Source of the DNA: Anaeramoeba flamelloides
Taxonomy: Eukaryota > Metamonada > Anaeramoebidae
DNA length: 64,000 nt
Reading direction: 5' to 3'
Assembly: GCA_027625915.1 (NCBI GenBank)
Contig: JANTQA010000036.1
Coordinates: 6,407,001-6,471,000, forward strand
Shown here: piece by piece, positions 1-11,209 of the stretch
Position numbering within the stretch: position 1 is the first letter of the stretch
Layout of the letters: the number at the start of each line of letters is the position of its first letter
Position numbers and translations under genes: made by a program
Notes under the pieces: model-generated
Told to the model about the DNA's origin: nothing
What the model saw: the letters and a program-made list of their open reading frames with translations, nothing else
The model's database searches: none

Positions 1-839
1 ATTAGTTTCTTAAAGTTCTATTATTCAAAAGGAATTTTAAAAATTAATGATCAAATAGAGAAAATTTATGTAAAATATAGTTTAATTTTTTATAAAAAAT
101 GTTTATAATCAAAAAACCTTGAAAATTCAAATAAACAAAGTAAATTTGAGGTAAAATTTTAATCAAAAACAACAAAAAAATTAATAAAAAAATGAGAAAC
201 CTATGAAATATTTTCAACAAATTGCATCCCTTATTTGAATATTACTAAAAATATCAAAGGAGTTTATTTTCAAATTTGATTTGACCTTAGATATACTATT
301 GGTTACTGGAGTAGATGTTTCATTGAAAAAAGAAGAAAAAAAAAAAAAACAGGATTTTTATTTTGAAACACAAGTTATGGGATTTAGCTACATGTTTTTT
401 TTGACTATATTTTGAAAATTCTTTAAAAATAGAAAGTAATTGTTTCAAATATATAGGAGAAGATAAGATTTAACCATTCAAAAGGAATTATAAAATCAAG
501 TAAAGTTAAGAGATTCTGTTGTAAATATTATAGAAAAGATCTAGAAATTTAGGTTTTTTTGTATTTTTCTTGCCCGATCTTTTCATTTTTTTTGATTATC
601 ATTTTTTTAGTTGGTATGAAAATATATTATACTTGGATATATTACACTCTCGCATTTCTTAAAATATCAATGTAATTGGTTAAAGAAATGATTTATATCA
701 TTCGTTTCCGATTAAGGACTATTCGAATTTTATACTTTGTGAGGTATGAAATAAAATACTATAAATAGAAAAAAAGCTTTAAAAGACAATGGATTGAGGA
801 AAAGTCAAAATATTGCAATTTTTAGAATTTTTTTAGATT
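1..839. other. AT-rich spacer, no gene seen
   Basis: No open frame of protein-like composition, no tRNA-like fold and no terminal-repeat element could be recognised. Runs of A and T dominate. Confidence 0.6.
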
Positions 840-940
840 TTGCTTGAAAATCATTTATTGATCCAAAAACTTTTTGAATTTACCGAACAAAACAAGGCAA
901 AATTAAAAAGCTATTTTTTTTTGATATTAAGAAAATGCCA

Positions 941-1009
941 CTCCACTTTCTTTTCAAGTATATTTATACTCTCTCGCTACACTCTAACATACTTGAAAAG
1001 AAACTGGAG
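941..1009. repeat. Imperfect hairpin
   Basis: CACTTTCTTTTCAAGTATA near 942 is almost exactly complementary to CATACTTGAAAAGAAACTG near 990, with a loop of about 28 bases. It lies just upstream of the LINE fragment, outside its target-site duplication, so it belongs to the older flanking DNA. Function unknown. A 101-codon open frame running over it (840-1145) has no protein-like features and I do not call it. Confidence 0.45.
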
Positions 1010-1107
1010 TTACATTTTCCTAATGAAATTTTTTTCTTCAAAATTTGTTGAGAATAATTTGGATTTGATGAAGGAAAACTGTTTTTCGACCAACTCAAAA
1101 TTTTTCA

Positions 1108-1124
1108 AAAAAAACCTAAATTTT
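1108..1124. repeat. Target-site duplication, left copy (LINE)
   Basis: AAAAAAACCTAAATTTT directly before the LINE fragment. The identical 17-mer follows the tail at 1738-1754. The exact boundary within the A run is ambiguous because the element also ends in As. Confidence 0.8.
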
Positions 1125-1737
1125 GAAATTCAAATTCAAAAATAAATTAAAAGAATTATCTCTACCCTATCTGGAAAAATTAATAAAATTTAATCAAAGA
1201 ATAAACAATAAAATTAACTGGAAGTCGGAGAGTTTAAACCTTCTTAAAAAGGAAATTTATAATTATAATTATAATGAGTTGTTGAATTCTACCAGTTGGA
1301 AGGTACAAAAATATTTCGCAATAATTAAAAACCAAAAAAATTTATTTATTAATCAAAGATATTTAAGTTATCCTTCAAGTTCAACAATTCTAAAATTCAG
1401 AACATTTACCAACTGCTTAAATAGATATTATTATGTAATAAATAAAAATTCAAATAAATTTTGTCCTTTATGTTTAAAATATGAACATTAGGAAATAATA
1501 GAAAATTTTGATCACTTTTTATGGGTATGTCCTTCCTATAAAAAAGATAGATTAATTTTTCTGAAAAAGTTAAAAGAATTAAATTTTAATGAAATAATTT
1601 TATAAATTATGATAGCTTAAAATTATTTTCGTTAATTAATAAACCTAAAATCTATGATTTTACGCTTAAATTTCTGAAAGGGAATTTAAGTAAAAGGGCA
1701 CTTAGAGTGTAATCTACACTTCCTCCTCAATAATAAT
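1125..1737 (+). mobile_element. 5'-truncated LINE (non-LTR retrotransposon) 3' end
   Basis: The insert encodes the C-terminal tail of a LINE reverse transcriptase. The frame from about 1126 reads a basic helical region and then the CCHC knuckle typical of LINE polyproteins: CPLC at about 1462-1473, then HFLWVC with the last His and Cys near 1511-1528, followed by PSYKKDR. It is broken: a stop (TAG) sits between the two halves of the knuckle near 1489 and a frame change near 1604 precedes the last piece, which ends ...SKRALRV at 1712. The 3' tail is AATAATAATA plus As. A 17-bp direct repeat AAAAAAACCTAAATTTT flanks the insert (1108-1124 and 1738-1754), the target-site duplication expected from target-primed reverse transcription. 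Only the last ~600 bp of an element normally several kb long is present, so it was dead on arrival. Intact duplications suggest a fairly recent insertion. Confidence 0.82.
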
Positions 1738-1754
1738 AAAAAAACCTAAATTTT
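1738..1754. repeat. Target-site duplication, right copy (LINE)
   Basis: Identical to 1108-1124. It follows the AATAATAATA-type tail of the LINE fragment. Confidence 0.8.
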
Positions 1755-2272
1755 TCAAGTTAGCAAGATCACTTCAATCAAGTTTCTTTTTTGTCTATAA
1801 ATATGTTACTAGGTGGAAAAATAGTATTCACTAACCATAAAATTCGACTAATCCTTAAACTCTGTATTTCAAAAATGGTTAAATGTACTTTCTCTCTTCA
1901 GAAATTACAGCAGTTATTAAAAAGAGAGTCTGTTAAGTTAAACATGTCGGAATTCAAACTGTATAATTCACCTCTTTTCAGCAGTTTGGACAAGATTTGA
2001 TAAAACTTTTTTTTAAAATACTTTTCTTTTATCAATCTCTTCAATCTTTTTTCATCTCTGGAATCTCTTTGTTGAAATCTATGGAAATTCAAAAAAACGA
2101 TTTTATTCTTCATGAACAAAGTGATGACATTTGTTCCTGATTGGATCAAAATAAGAAGTTCAAAATAACTTTTGATAAATCACCAATTTCATTTTGCTTT
2201 TTTTATTTTTTTTTAAAGAACAGAATTAACATTTTTGAAACTTTATCTTCAAAAAGCCTTTCTTACTCGAAT

Positions 2273-3316
2273 ATGGTTGCTCTTCCAAATGGGTTGTCTC
2301 AACTCAACACCTTATTTATTGGTTTTCTCATCTCGTATTTAATATATCGTGTACGTGTCTTCCATCCACAAGTAATCAAAACGCAGTTCAGTGGGCGCGA
2401 ATGGACTCTTGTAAGATTTTTCTTATTGTCCATTGTTTCGGGTGTTTTAGGGTGTACAATCCTTTCAACTCAAAAGAAATTACCAAGGATAATTTATTCT
2501 GTTTCGACAGGTTCTGTAGTTGTCAGCAGTGTCTGCTTTGCGTTTGGAATTTTGTTGACAGGATCGTTTGCGATCACTACTGTTGTGCAGCTCGGTGTTC
2601 GCTATGAACAAGCAATTTATGTGCTATTGGGCATTTTTGTGTCTTGCATTGCCTTTAACCTTCCCTTTGCTTCAAACATAGTGGGAAGGGTCATTGCCTT
2701 ATTAGACACTCTGCCCTCGTTCAGCAGCCATGCAGAGATGGTCTTAGGGGTGCCCTTTGTAAGGCTTGGCTTTACGGTTTCAATGGTTACAATGATTCTG
2801 GTCTTTATCTTGGAAAATAACCTCCCTGCCAAGAAAGAACGTAGATTCTTGGTAGCGTCCTCATGGTCTGGCTATATTGTTGGTTTATGCGTGGGGCTTG
2901 TCTTTTTAGGTGCCCTTTTCCTATTTAATATCAAACCAACCGTTTCACAATCCTTGAATGAATTGATCCAAATCTTAGTGAAAATACCCCTCGTTATTAT
3001 GGAACCATCCAAATCCCATTTGTCAATCAACAACCTCATTTCTACCCAGTTATTATTCTTTGCGGGATTAATTCTTGGAAGCTTTTTGGGTTCTCGCGCC
3101 GAGAATACTTATAAGAAGTGGCCAATGTGCCATCATAAACAAAGAAGTTTTTTTGGAGGCGTTTTACTTGGGTTGGGTGCTTTAATCTCAAAAGTGGATT
3201 TTTTCCATCACATTATTGTTGGTATCCCCCACTTAAATACTTCCTCCTTTCAAATTGTCTTTTTAACAACTATAACAATTTTTATTGCTCGGGCTTTTAG
3301 AATTGGTGTTAGATAA
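2273..3316 (+). CDS. YeeE/YedE-like multi-pass membrane transporter
   Basis: A single-exon frame of 347 residues when started at the ATG at 2273 (MVALPNG...). The same frame is open to an ATG at 2141, but the extra 44 residues are Phe/Lys-rich and intergenic-like, so I prefer the later start. There are about nine hydrophobic helices. The layout resembles the YeeE/YedE (TsuA-type) family, which in bacteria imports thiosulfate or other sulfur compounds: two related halves, each with a Gly-rich re-entrant motif. Here these read FGILLTGSFAITTVVQLG (near residue 93) and GVLLGLGALISKVDFFHH (near residue 295). The bacterial motif is roughly GGC..G(H). In this protein the Cys of both halves is absent, although His and the surrounding Gly are kept. 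Base composition is clearly less AT-biased than the flanks, supporting a real gene. Family assignment is by eye. The substrate is not known, and a non-transporting or altered-specificity relative is possible. Confidence 0.6.
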   Translation: MVALPNGLSQLNTLFIGFLISYLIYRVRVFHPQVIKTQFSGREWTLVRFFLLSIVSGVLGCTILSTQKKLPRIIYSVSTGSVVVSSVCFAFGILLTGSFAITTVVQLGVRYEQAIYVLLGIFVSCIAFNLPFASNIVGRVIALLDTLPSFSSHAEMVLGVPFVRLGFTVSMVTMILVFILENNLPAKKERRFLVASSWSGYIVGLCVGLVFLGALFLFNIKPTVSQSLNELIQILVKIPLVIMEPSKSHLSINNLISTQLLFFAGLILGSFLGSRAENTYKKWPMCHHKQRSFFGGVLLGLGALISKVDFFHHIIVGIPHLNTSSFQIVFLTTITIFIARAFRIGVR

Positions 3317-3998
3317 TTATCATTCTTAATATTACTGTTAAAATCGGATTTCCTTTATGAAGATTTTAATTTTTTATTTGAAATCTTCATAAGGAAGCTT
3401 AATTAATACTTTAAAAAAATAATTTTTATTTCTAATTGATTTTGTAAAGATCTTTGTTTTTTCTTCTAATACAGAATTAATAAAATATTTTGGGAAACTG
3501 AAATAAAAATTTTCGTTTATTAATGAGAAAATAACAGTATAAATTTTTATTTAAAATTCCCAAGTGATTTTATTTATTTTTTTTTATTAATTGTTTTTTA
3601 ATTTTTTTTAAAGCATACCTACATGCTAATTTTGATTTTTTGTTACTCAAAAGTTAAAAATAAATTTTTAATTGATAAAAATATTAAATTTGACTGTTTT
3701 TACCCTTTTTTTTATTATTTATTTCAACAGATTCATTTAGACTTGTTGAATTATCAGAAATTGATTAAAAAGGGGGAACAAAATAATTGGAAAAGAAACT
3801 AGTTTAACATGAGTGAAATTTTGAAACTTATCATAGTTTATTCGTACTGGAAGATGTGAATTATTACAATTTTCAATATTAATCATTATTTATTGATAAT
3901 TTGGAGATTTTCAATTTTCTTGAATCCACAGTTTGTTCTTTTTTAGAAAAATATCAATTATTCTTTAATGTAAAATTATTTATAATCATTTTTATTAC
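3317..3998. other. AT-rich spacer, nothing recognised
   Basis: Downstream of the YeeE-like gene. A hairpin AAATCTTCATAAGGAAG / AGGATTTCC-like stretch near 3340-3400 could take part in 3' end formation, but I cannot show this. No other gene or repeat seen. Confidence 0.4.
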
Positions 3999-4512
3999 AG
4001 CCGTTCCAACCCTACAGTGAAATCTATGATAAACAGAAAATTTGTTTTCTATCTCACACTTTCCTTTCAATGACAGGATTTTATGGTTATCTGATAGCCT
4101 ATTACAAACCTTGAAATTTTATATGAGAGTAAAAATTTCTCATAGAGAAAAAATTTAAATTTGAATTTTTCACTTCAAACCTTATCTATGATCAACAATT
4201 CCCAAAAATTTTTCAATTTTTTTCAGGATCTTCAATTTCTAAACACCTAAAAATCAAAAAGCGGGACCATTTTAAAGAAATTACTAAATTGGATCTCCAT
4301 TCTTGGGAATCTTTGTTTTAAATTTTTGAATTTCTTTGATAAAACAATAAGATTTTTTTTTCAGTCTTTCAAATTGGATTTTTTTAAAAAAACTATGTCA
4401 AACCATAAAATCTGTAATAGTGTAAAATAGAAGATTTTTTTTTTGTGTTTAACAGAGACAAAAAAGTCAGTTTCTATGTATGTCAAATTTCACGGTTGGG
4501 TAGGAACGGCTG
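3999..4512. mobile_element. MITE-like element with CAGCCGTTCC terminal inverted repeats
   Basis: The left end reads CAGCCGTTCCAACCCTACAG and the right end, reverse-complemented, CAGCCGTTCCTACCCAACCG. Similarity continues through GTGAAAT (about 22 of 26 matching). Weaker inverted similarity continues inward: ACAGGATTTTATGGTT near 4072 faces ACAGATTTTATGGTTTGACA on the other strand near 4395-4415. There is no coding capacity. Flanks are TTA on the left and AAT on the right, with no clear target duplication. Most likely an old non-autonomous DNA transposon of about 514 bp. The class is not determined. Confidence 0.6.
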
Positions 4513-4532
4513 AATTATACTCAACTGGTTAA

Positions 4533-4533
<1 letters not shown>

Positions 4534-4612
<79 letters not shown>

Positions 4613-4625
4613 ACACACACAAACA
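4534..4625. repeat. (AC)n microsatellite
   Basis: About 90 bases of nearly uninterrupted AC dinucleotides with one AG and one AA interruption near the right end. It stands out in a window where most simple repeats are pure A/T, and it begins about 20 bp after the MITE-like element. Confidence 0.95.
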
Positions 4626-7600
4626 CAAATAATGTTGCAATATAACAATAAAACCAATCTTACCAATTTAGATTTATTGAAGTAATTGATTATTTACGTA
4701 TTTTTTGATAAATAAAAAAAATAATTAATAAATTTTTCATAAAATGTGGGTTAAAATAAAGATATTTGTGAATGAAACTTTCATTTTTTTTTATTTAACC
4801 AACTTAGAAGAAATTAACATATACTGAAGGCAGTATTTTGGGTTTGTTTGGTTTTTTAACATATTTCATATAAAATTCGAAAAAAAAAAATCCAGATTTC
4901 AAATCTACAAATAAGATTTATTTGACTATTATCGCTAAGTATTAGCTAAATATTGAAATAAAAATTCCATAGTTAGAAACATAATCTCATCCTTTTAAAA
5001 TCATTTTAGTATAAATGCTTTATAATAACTTAAAAATTAATAAAAATAAATTCCTATTTCTTTTTTAATTGTTCATTGATTATATTGTTTTGGGTTGTTC
5101 TTAAAAATATAAACCAGGTAATTTTTTCGTTTATTCTTTTGTAAAGGATTACATGAAAATTTCTTTTTTGTTTTAGAAAATAAAAGATAATGAAAATTCT
5201 TTTTTTTTTTTGGGTATCTCAAAAAATGAAAACTAATTTTGGATTTTTTAAATAAAATTAAATTTTAGGAATTTATACTGATTTTTTTTTTTTGAATATT
5301 GTTTTCCTTTTGGGGATTTTGTTACATGGTGGTTTCAGAAAATATAGTTACATTAATAACAATGAAATAAACTAATAATATATTTTTTTCCTGCTTCAGG
5401 GGTTGTAAATATTGAAATTTAAATACTTTTTACTTTATTACTAAAAAAAAAAACAATTTATTTAAAATCTTGAAATTAAAACAAATCGAAAATAATTCAA
5501 TAGACAACCATTAACTCAAAATTCATAATTAAATATTTGTCAATCTAATAGTCTTACACTTACCAATTTGGATTTCTAGAAAAAAGATAATGGCTAAAAA
5601 TTGATTTTTTGAACCACTATTAATACCATTAGCAAAGACACGATGAATAAGAAAAGAACAATAATAACATGATATCCTTAAACCTAACACAATATGAGAT
5701 TTTTCCATTTTCACAAATTTTCATCCTTAAAGTCGAAGAAATATTGTAAATTAGTAGCGCTTTCAAATATTCCGCTAATTTACAGACTATATATTATGTA
5801 TTGTTTTTAATAAACTGTTCAAATCAAATTATTTTAATATGAAATCCAAATTGTAATTGAAAATTTCAATTCTTGTTTTTTTTTATTGTAATTTAAGGGA
5901 GGTGTTTAAAAATAATATTATTTGTCTTTAATTATTTAATTTGAATTTAAGAAATAAACATAAACCTTATATAATTTTCTTTTCAAATCTATTATTAAAA
6001 AAACTTTTGTTGGGTTTTCTTTAGTTTTCTGTTTATCTATAAAATCAAAAGATATTAGAGGATAAAACAGAAACCCCCAAGAATAATCATGCACTTGACA
6101 TCACCATATGATAAATATGGCACTTACAGAATTTATAAACTTGTATTTAGAAATTGTTTAATAGATTAAAACATTATTTTATTATCTACTAGAGTTAATA
6201 AAGAGATTCAATCTTGTGTGTTAATAATATTAAAAATATCATTATTTGATAAAAAAATCGAAAAAATTATTTTTTTAAAATTTGGAATTCAGATTTTATG
6301 ATTATTTTCAATGGACGGGCAATTCTTCAATGATGTTTTAATCTTTATCTATTTTACACAATTGATATGTTTGTGATTTATTTTTATTCATACACTAAGA
6401 ATATGTATTAAGATAATTTGTGTAATATCTTATCTTTAAAATAAATCTTGAATCCTTCCATTTGAAATATTATTTGTCATTATGTTTTCCAGAATGTAAA
6501 AGAATGGAGTATTATTTCATTTATTGTAAATAATTCTTTTGAATTCTGGAAAATAACGTTAGTTTTTTTTTTTAATTTGAGAAATAATAGAAATCCAATC
6601 GAAAAATCTATTTTTCAACTATTTACTTTTTTTTGACTTAAATTAGTCAAAAAAATACCTCTCAAGAAAATAATCCCTGATAAGATTTTGAATTGTGAAT
6701 TGCGAATATTAGGAAAATGGTTGTGTTAATTTCTTTTATTTTCAATCAAATCTTTTTTTTAAAGTGATCAAAATAATGGGTGCACAATAACTATAATCTG
6801 TGTTTCAAAATATAATCCGTACTTGTTTTTTTTCTTGGTCAAAGGCAATACCCAATCTACTAACCAAGTATATACTTAAGTTCAAATCAATTTTGAAAGT
6901 AAACTTCTTTGATATTTTTAGTAAAATTTAAATTATTAATATAATTTGTTAAAATTTTTTCATAATTGTCTCATTTTTTTTGAATAATTTTTTTTTTTTT
7001 TTTAAGATATAAAGTTTTTTTTCAATTTTTTTGAATTTATTTAAATTTTTGCAATTTGATCCTTCATTTTTGGAATTTGATTTTAAATAATAGAACTTTA
7101 AGAAACCAATACCATATTTATTTAGAGTTCATTATTGGTTTCTTTGATTGGTTGATGTATAGGTCTTTTATAAAAAAAAAACACGATTTTTATTTTGTAA
7201 CATGGATTAAATTTTTTTGCATGCGTTATTTTGACTGCAGTAATAATCAAAATTTTAAAATTATAATTCCATCACTTATTAGAATGGTGATAAATTAAAT
7301 TAGCCTTGTTCAAAACACTATTCAATCAATCAAAAAACAAGTAGGAAATTTATCATTTTTCGAATTAATAGCAAACCTCAATAAAATTCTATTGTTTTTC
7401 AAAAACAGTAGATCTAATTAGGCTCTCAAACAATTAATGAGTATTCTATAGATATTCAACTTTAATGAACTTCAGGTAAGTTTATTACTCAGCTAATAAA
7501 AAAATTGGTTATTTATAAAAAGGTTTTTATTGAAAATAAATGCAATTACCTAACAATTTTCCGAATATTCACAATTAAAAATCTAGCTAGGGATTTTTTT

Positions 7601-8054
7601 CATTTACAGTATTTTTTTCACTACTACTATCTGTTTCAAAATAAATTGAATAAAATTTTCTTTTGTCTTTCCAAATTAGATTTGAAAAGTTCGAAGAAAA
7701 ATTAAACAATTCTAATAAAATCTTTAAACGATAATTTCCTTTTTAGAATTGTAGAGGTTTGATACTTTCTTTGAAATTTTTGATATGTGTTTTTTAGAAA
7801 GATGACTTAAAATTTCGGTTCTTTTTTATGTGAAATCGGCAGTAGATTAGTTTATTTGTACAATTTCCATTAAATGACAAAATAGATATAATCCTTTGAA
7901 GTGACAAAAATGATACTAAAACCTCTTGTGTAAAAGGAATATAAATGATAAAATTATCACCTTATTTTACATACAATAGCTTTCTCAAAAAATAATTAAT
8001 TGAAATCATTTTTTTTTCACAAAATAGTTTTGTTAAAACTTTTAGCTCTCAAAA
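4626..8054. other. Long AT-rich spacer upstream of kinesin
   Basis: Several short open frames (for example 5529-5714 minus, 7056-7298 plus) are Phe/Lys/Asn-rich and look like chance frames. No RNA gene, transposon end or conserved protein segment was recognised. The kinesin promoter must lie in the right end of this spacer. I see no diagnostic motif. Confidence 0.5.
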
Positions 8055-10283
8055 ATGAACCAGTCCGAATCGATTTGTGTTGCTGTTCGTATCAGACCAA
8101 ACCATATAAATGAAGAAATTTGTGTTGAGAATTATCAAAACAGCATCCAAATAACTGTGCCATCACTCCGTAGCACCAACCAAACAATCAAAACACCACA
8201 GATCCTCGACTCACAAAGAAGGTCCACTTCAAGAATCACGAATAGAGGCAATAACCAACGTAACCCTAATCCTAAAAGAGCATCGTTTCAACCAAACACA
8301 CCAAAGCCAAGGTTTAGTAATGGTGGGTTGAAGAACAAAAGTCTCTTTGAACAACAATTTTCTGGATCAACAAACGTCTCGAGTTTAAATCAGGAACAGG
8401 ATACACTGACCCATAATTTTACCTTTGATAGGGTGTTTGATCAAAATTCAAAACAAAAAGATGTATTTCAACTTATTGAACCCTACATTGTATCTGCAGT
8501 AAATGGTTACAACTCAACAATTTTGGCTTATGGGTAAGATTTTATTAAATTTCTTTTCTTTTTTCAATATTGAAAAATTTGATAATTAAAAAACTTCAAA
8601 TTCAAAACTAAACGTTAAAATTTAATTTCAAAAAAAAAAAAAAAAAAAAAAAATAGACAAACAGGTTCTGGTAAAACATACACGATGACTGGAACGGAAC
8701 CAGAACCAGGGGTTATTCCAAAAACAATCCACAAAATATTTGAATTAACAAAAAGCACCGAAACAATAAATTATTTAGTGAGAACAACGTTTATTGAAAT
8801 ATATAATAATCAAATTTATGATTTGTTAGATCCTAATAATGTGGGGGGCAAGTATAGGACTGTTCAGGGATGGGAAAAAATTAAATTAAACAAAAATAGA
8901 AAAAAGATCAAAATATGTGAGGATCCAAAAACAGGCAAGATCTTTCTAGTAGGTTCTGACACCTTTTATTTAGGGACCGCAACATCTGAAGATTGTCTTT
9001 CCATGATTCAAAAAGGAGAAAAGCGAAGGGCCATCTCTTCAACAAATTTGAACCAAACGTCTTCAAGATCGCACACTCTCTTAACATTAATTATCGAAAG
9101 CTACAACAAGGAAACAGGGGAAGCAAAAGTGGGGAAATTGAATTTAGTCGATTTGGCAGGATCAGAATCTAGCAAACATTCTGGTGCATCAGGCACGACA
9201 TTAAACGAAGCGTGTAAAATAAATTCTTCACTGTCTGCGTTGGCTGATGTTTTAACAATTCTTTCAAAAAAAGCACGCCTAAAGTCGTTGGCAATTAAAA
9301 ATAACCAAAGCAAAACCAAAAAAGAAATCGAAAATAATCAAAATAAAACCATTTCCGTGCCCTACAGAAATAGTAAATTGACCAGGCTCTTAAAAGATTC
9401 GCTTGGTGGCAATTCTCGAACTGTAATGATCACTACAGTGCATCGAAATAAAAAGAATTGGAGAGAGACTTTGAATTCGCTACGGTATTCAAGAAAAGCA
9501 AAATTTATTAAAAACAGAATCTCGAAAAACACCAGATTTAATTCAAAAAATCAAAACGTTAAAAAGGCCAATCAAGTCTCTAAGCAATTGCAAAGCACAA
9601 TTTCAGATCTTGAAAAATTAAAAAAAGAGTCCCAACTTGATAAGCAATTGATTAAAGAAAAATCTTTGCAATTAAACCTCTTATTAGAATCTCAACAAGA
9701 ATATAAAAGACTGAATAATTTAGAATCCAAATACAACCAAAAATTTAAAAATATCAGAACTAGGCACGAATGTGAAAAGCTCTCCCAGATATACAGAAAT
9801 TGCGATTTGAAATGCCAAATAGTCGAAGAAAAATGGAAGAACTTAATAATTAAACGAAAAAATCTCTGTAAAAAACCAATCCCACAGATTAATAATCCTA
9901 ATTCGGAGTCACAAAAATTCCAAATCTCAATAGATTGGGATAAGATATTAAAAATTGAAAATTTGCCAAAACAATTTTTAAATTCCAATCAAAATAACCA
10001 ACTTTTGCAGGAATTGCACCAATTTAGAGAAAAGGTTTTGAACCTTACCCAAAATTCCAAAAAGAATAGTGGGAGTAATATTAATGATGATGAAGAAGAA
10101 GATGATGATGATTACGCTGATAATAATAATAGAAAAAGAAAAAATACAAATCAAAATCAAATGAGACTTTTTAACCAACAAATTTTTGATGAAAATCAGA
10201 ATACTAATTTAAAAAATTGTAAATTAAAAAAGAAAGTTAAATACAATAATAAGAAAAAATATATATTAAAATCCAAAAATTAA
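8055..10283 (+). CDS. Kinesin, N-terminal motor (exons 8055-8533, 8657-10283)
   Basis: A microtubule motor ATPase of about 701 residues. The single intron (8534-8656, GTAAG...ATAG) splits the P-loop region: exon 1 ends ...NSTILAYG and exon 2 continues QTGSGKTYTM, giving the canonical kinesin AYGQTGSGKT at about residues 158-166. Further motor motifs in order: NQTSSRSH (switch I, about 292-299), DLAGSE (switch II, about 325-330), VPYRNSKLTRLLKDSLGGNS (about 394-413) and ETLNSLRYSRKAKFIKN ending the motor near 445. Oddities are a Ser/Asn/Arg-rich insert of about 70 residues after VAVRIRP (residues about 33-105) and a Lys-rich expansion of loop 12 (about 362-393), a microtubule-binding loop. After the motor come short coiled-coil stretches, an acidic run (DDEEEDDDDY) and a very basic C-terminus. 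All ATPase residues appear intact, so it should be active. The subfamily is not certain; the motor is perhaps kinesin-4-like. Confidence 0.93.
8534..8656 (+). other. Kinesin intron
   Basis: 123 bp, donor GTAAGA, acceptor ATAG preceded by a long A run instead of a pyrimidine tract. Splicing restores the P-loop in frame (phase 2), which fixes the boundaries. Confidence 0.9.
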
Positions 10284-11209
10284 ATTTTTAAAATTTTTGA
10301 AAAATTCTGCCTTTTTTTTTGTTTTGTTTTTAATAAAAATAAAACTTAAATTGGAATTATTTATTTATGTTATCATTTTGTTCAAGAATGTTTTTTTTTT
10401 TTTTTTTTTTTGTAATCTTTTTGGTATTAAAATAAAATCGGAAAACAAAATAAAATTGTAGAAAAAGTTGTGCTCCCATCATAACTCCAATTCGACACTT
10501 TCCCCAAGTCAATATAAATCAAAAAATCTGTAAATAAAACATTAATAAAAAAAAAAAAATGATCAGCATTTCATATTTTTGAAATAAAAAAAGATCAAAA
10601 TGTAAAAAAGAAAAAAATGGAAAAAAGAAAAAAACCCAAAAGTGTTCCTTTATTTCACTTTTGATTTATGTTGATAAAGCTGTTTAATTCATGAAATCTT
10701 TTCCGAGTTATTAAAATTTTGAAATATAACTGAGTATTATGAATATGATTGGCTTTTTGAATTTTTTATAAAACTTTTTTATATATTCAAATTCATTTTC
10801 TTTGTTATTACTTTCCAAATCATGTTTTCAATTACAAAAAAAAATATTTTTATTCGTTCATTTCTGTAGGAATAAGATTAAAAAAAATATATATAGCTTC
10901 TAAAATTTTTTATTTCAAATAAATTATCGAATTTAATGATATCTATGCTAAGTCACAATAAAACTTGAAAAATTCCGATAATTCTCAATCAAATCGCCGA
11001 TATTATATAAAATCACGATATTCAGTATTATCGCAATAAGATGACAAATCATGTTATTCTATAAAACCAAGATAATTGTCTAAAAATTGTGATAAATCCC
11101 AAAATATCATGATAAAAAAATTATATCAGGATATAATAGTTGATGGCTTTTGGTCTTATCAACAATAGTCTTAAAAAGTAAAATTTTTTTGATCAAAAAA
11201 AAGATCTTT
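10284..11209. other. Spacer downstream of kinesin
   Basis: Contains a T run near 10390-10410 and mixed AT sequence. No gene or element recognised. Confidence 0.5.

Noticed and set aside
840-1145. 101-codon frame before the LINE
   Set aside because: It crosses the LINE boundary and target duplication, so it mixes flank and insert; composition is spacer-like.
1791-2149. Overlapping frames on both strands before the YeeE-like gene
   Set aside because: Lys/Leu/Phe-rich, no recognisable motif, and mutual overlap; probably chance.
4534-4625. Telomere or centromere repeat
   Set aside because: A pure AC dinucleotide tract is an ordinary microsatellite; no telomere-like G-rich unit is present.
7056-7705. 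Two plus-strand frames of 66-80 codons
   Set aside because: Composition is that of AT-rich spacer (Phe, Ile, Lys, Asn); no motifs and no splice partners found.
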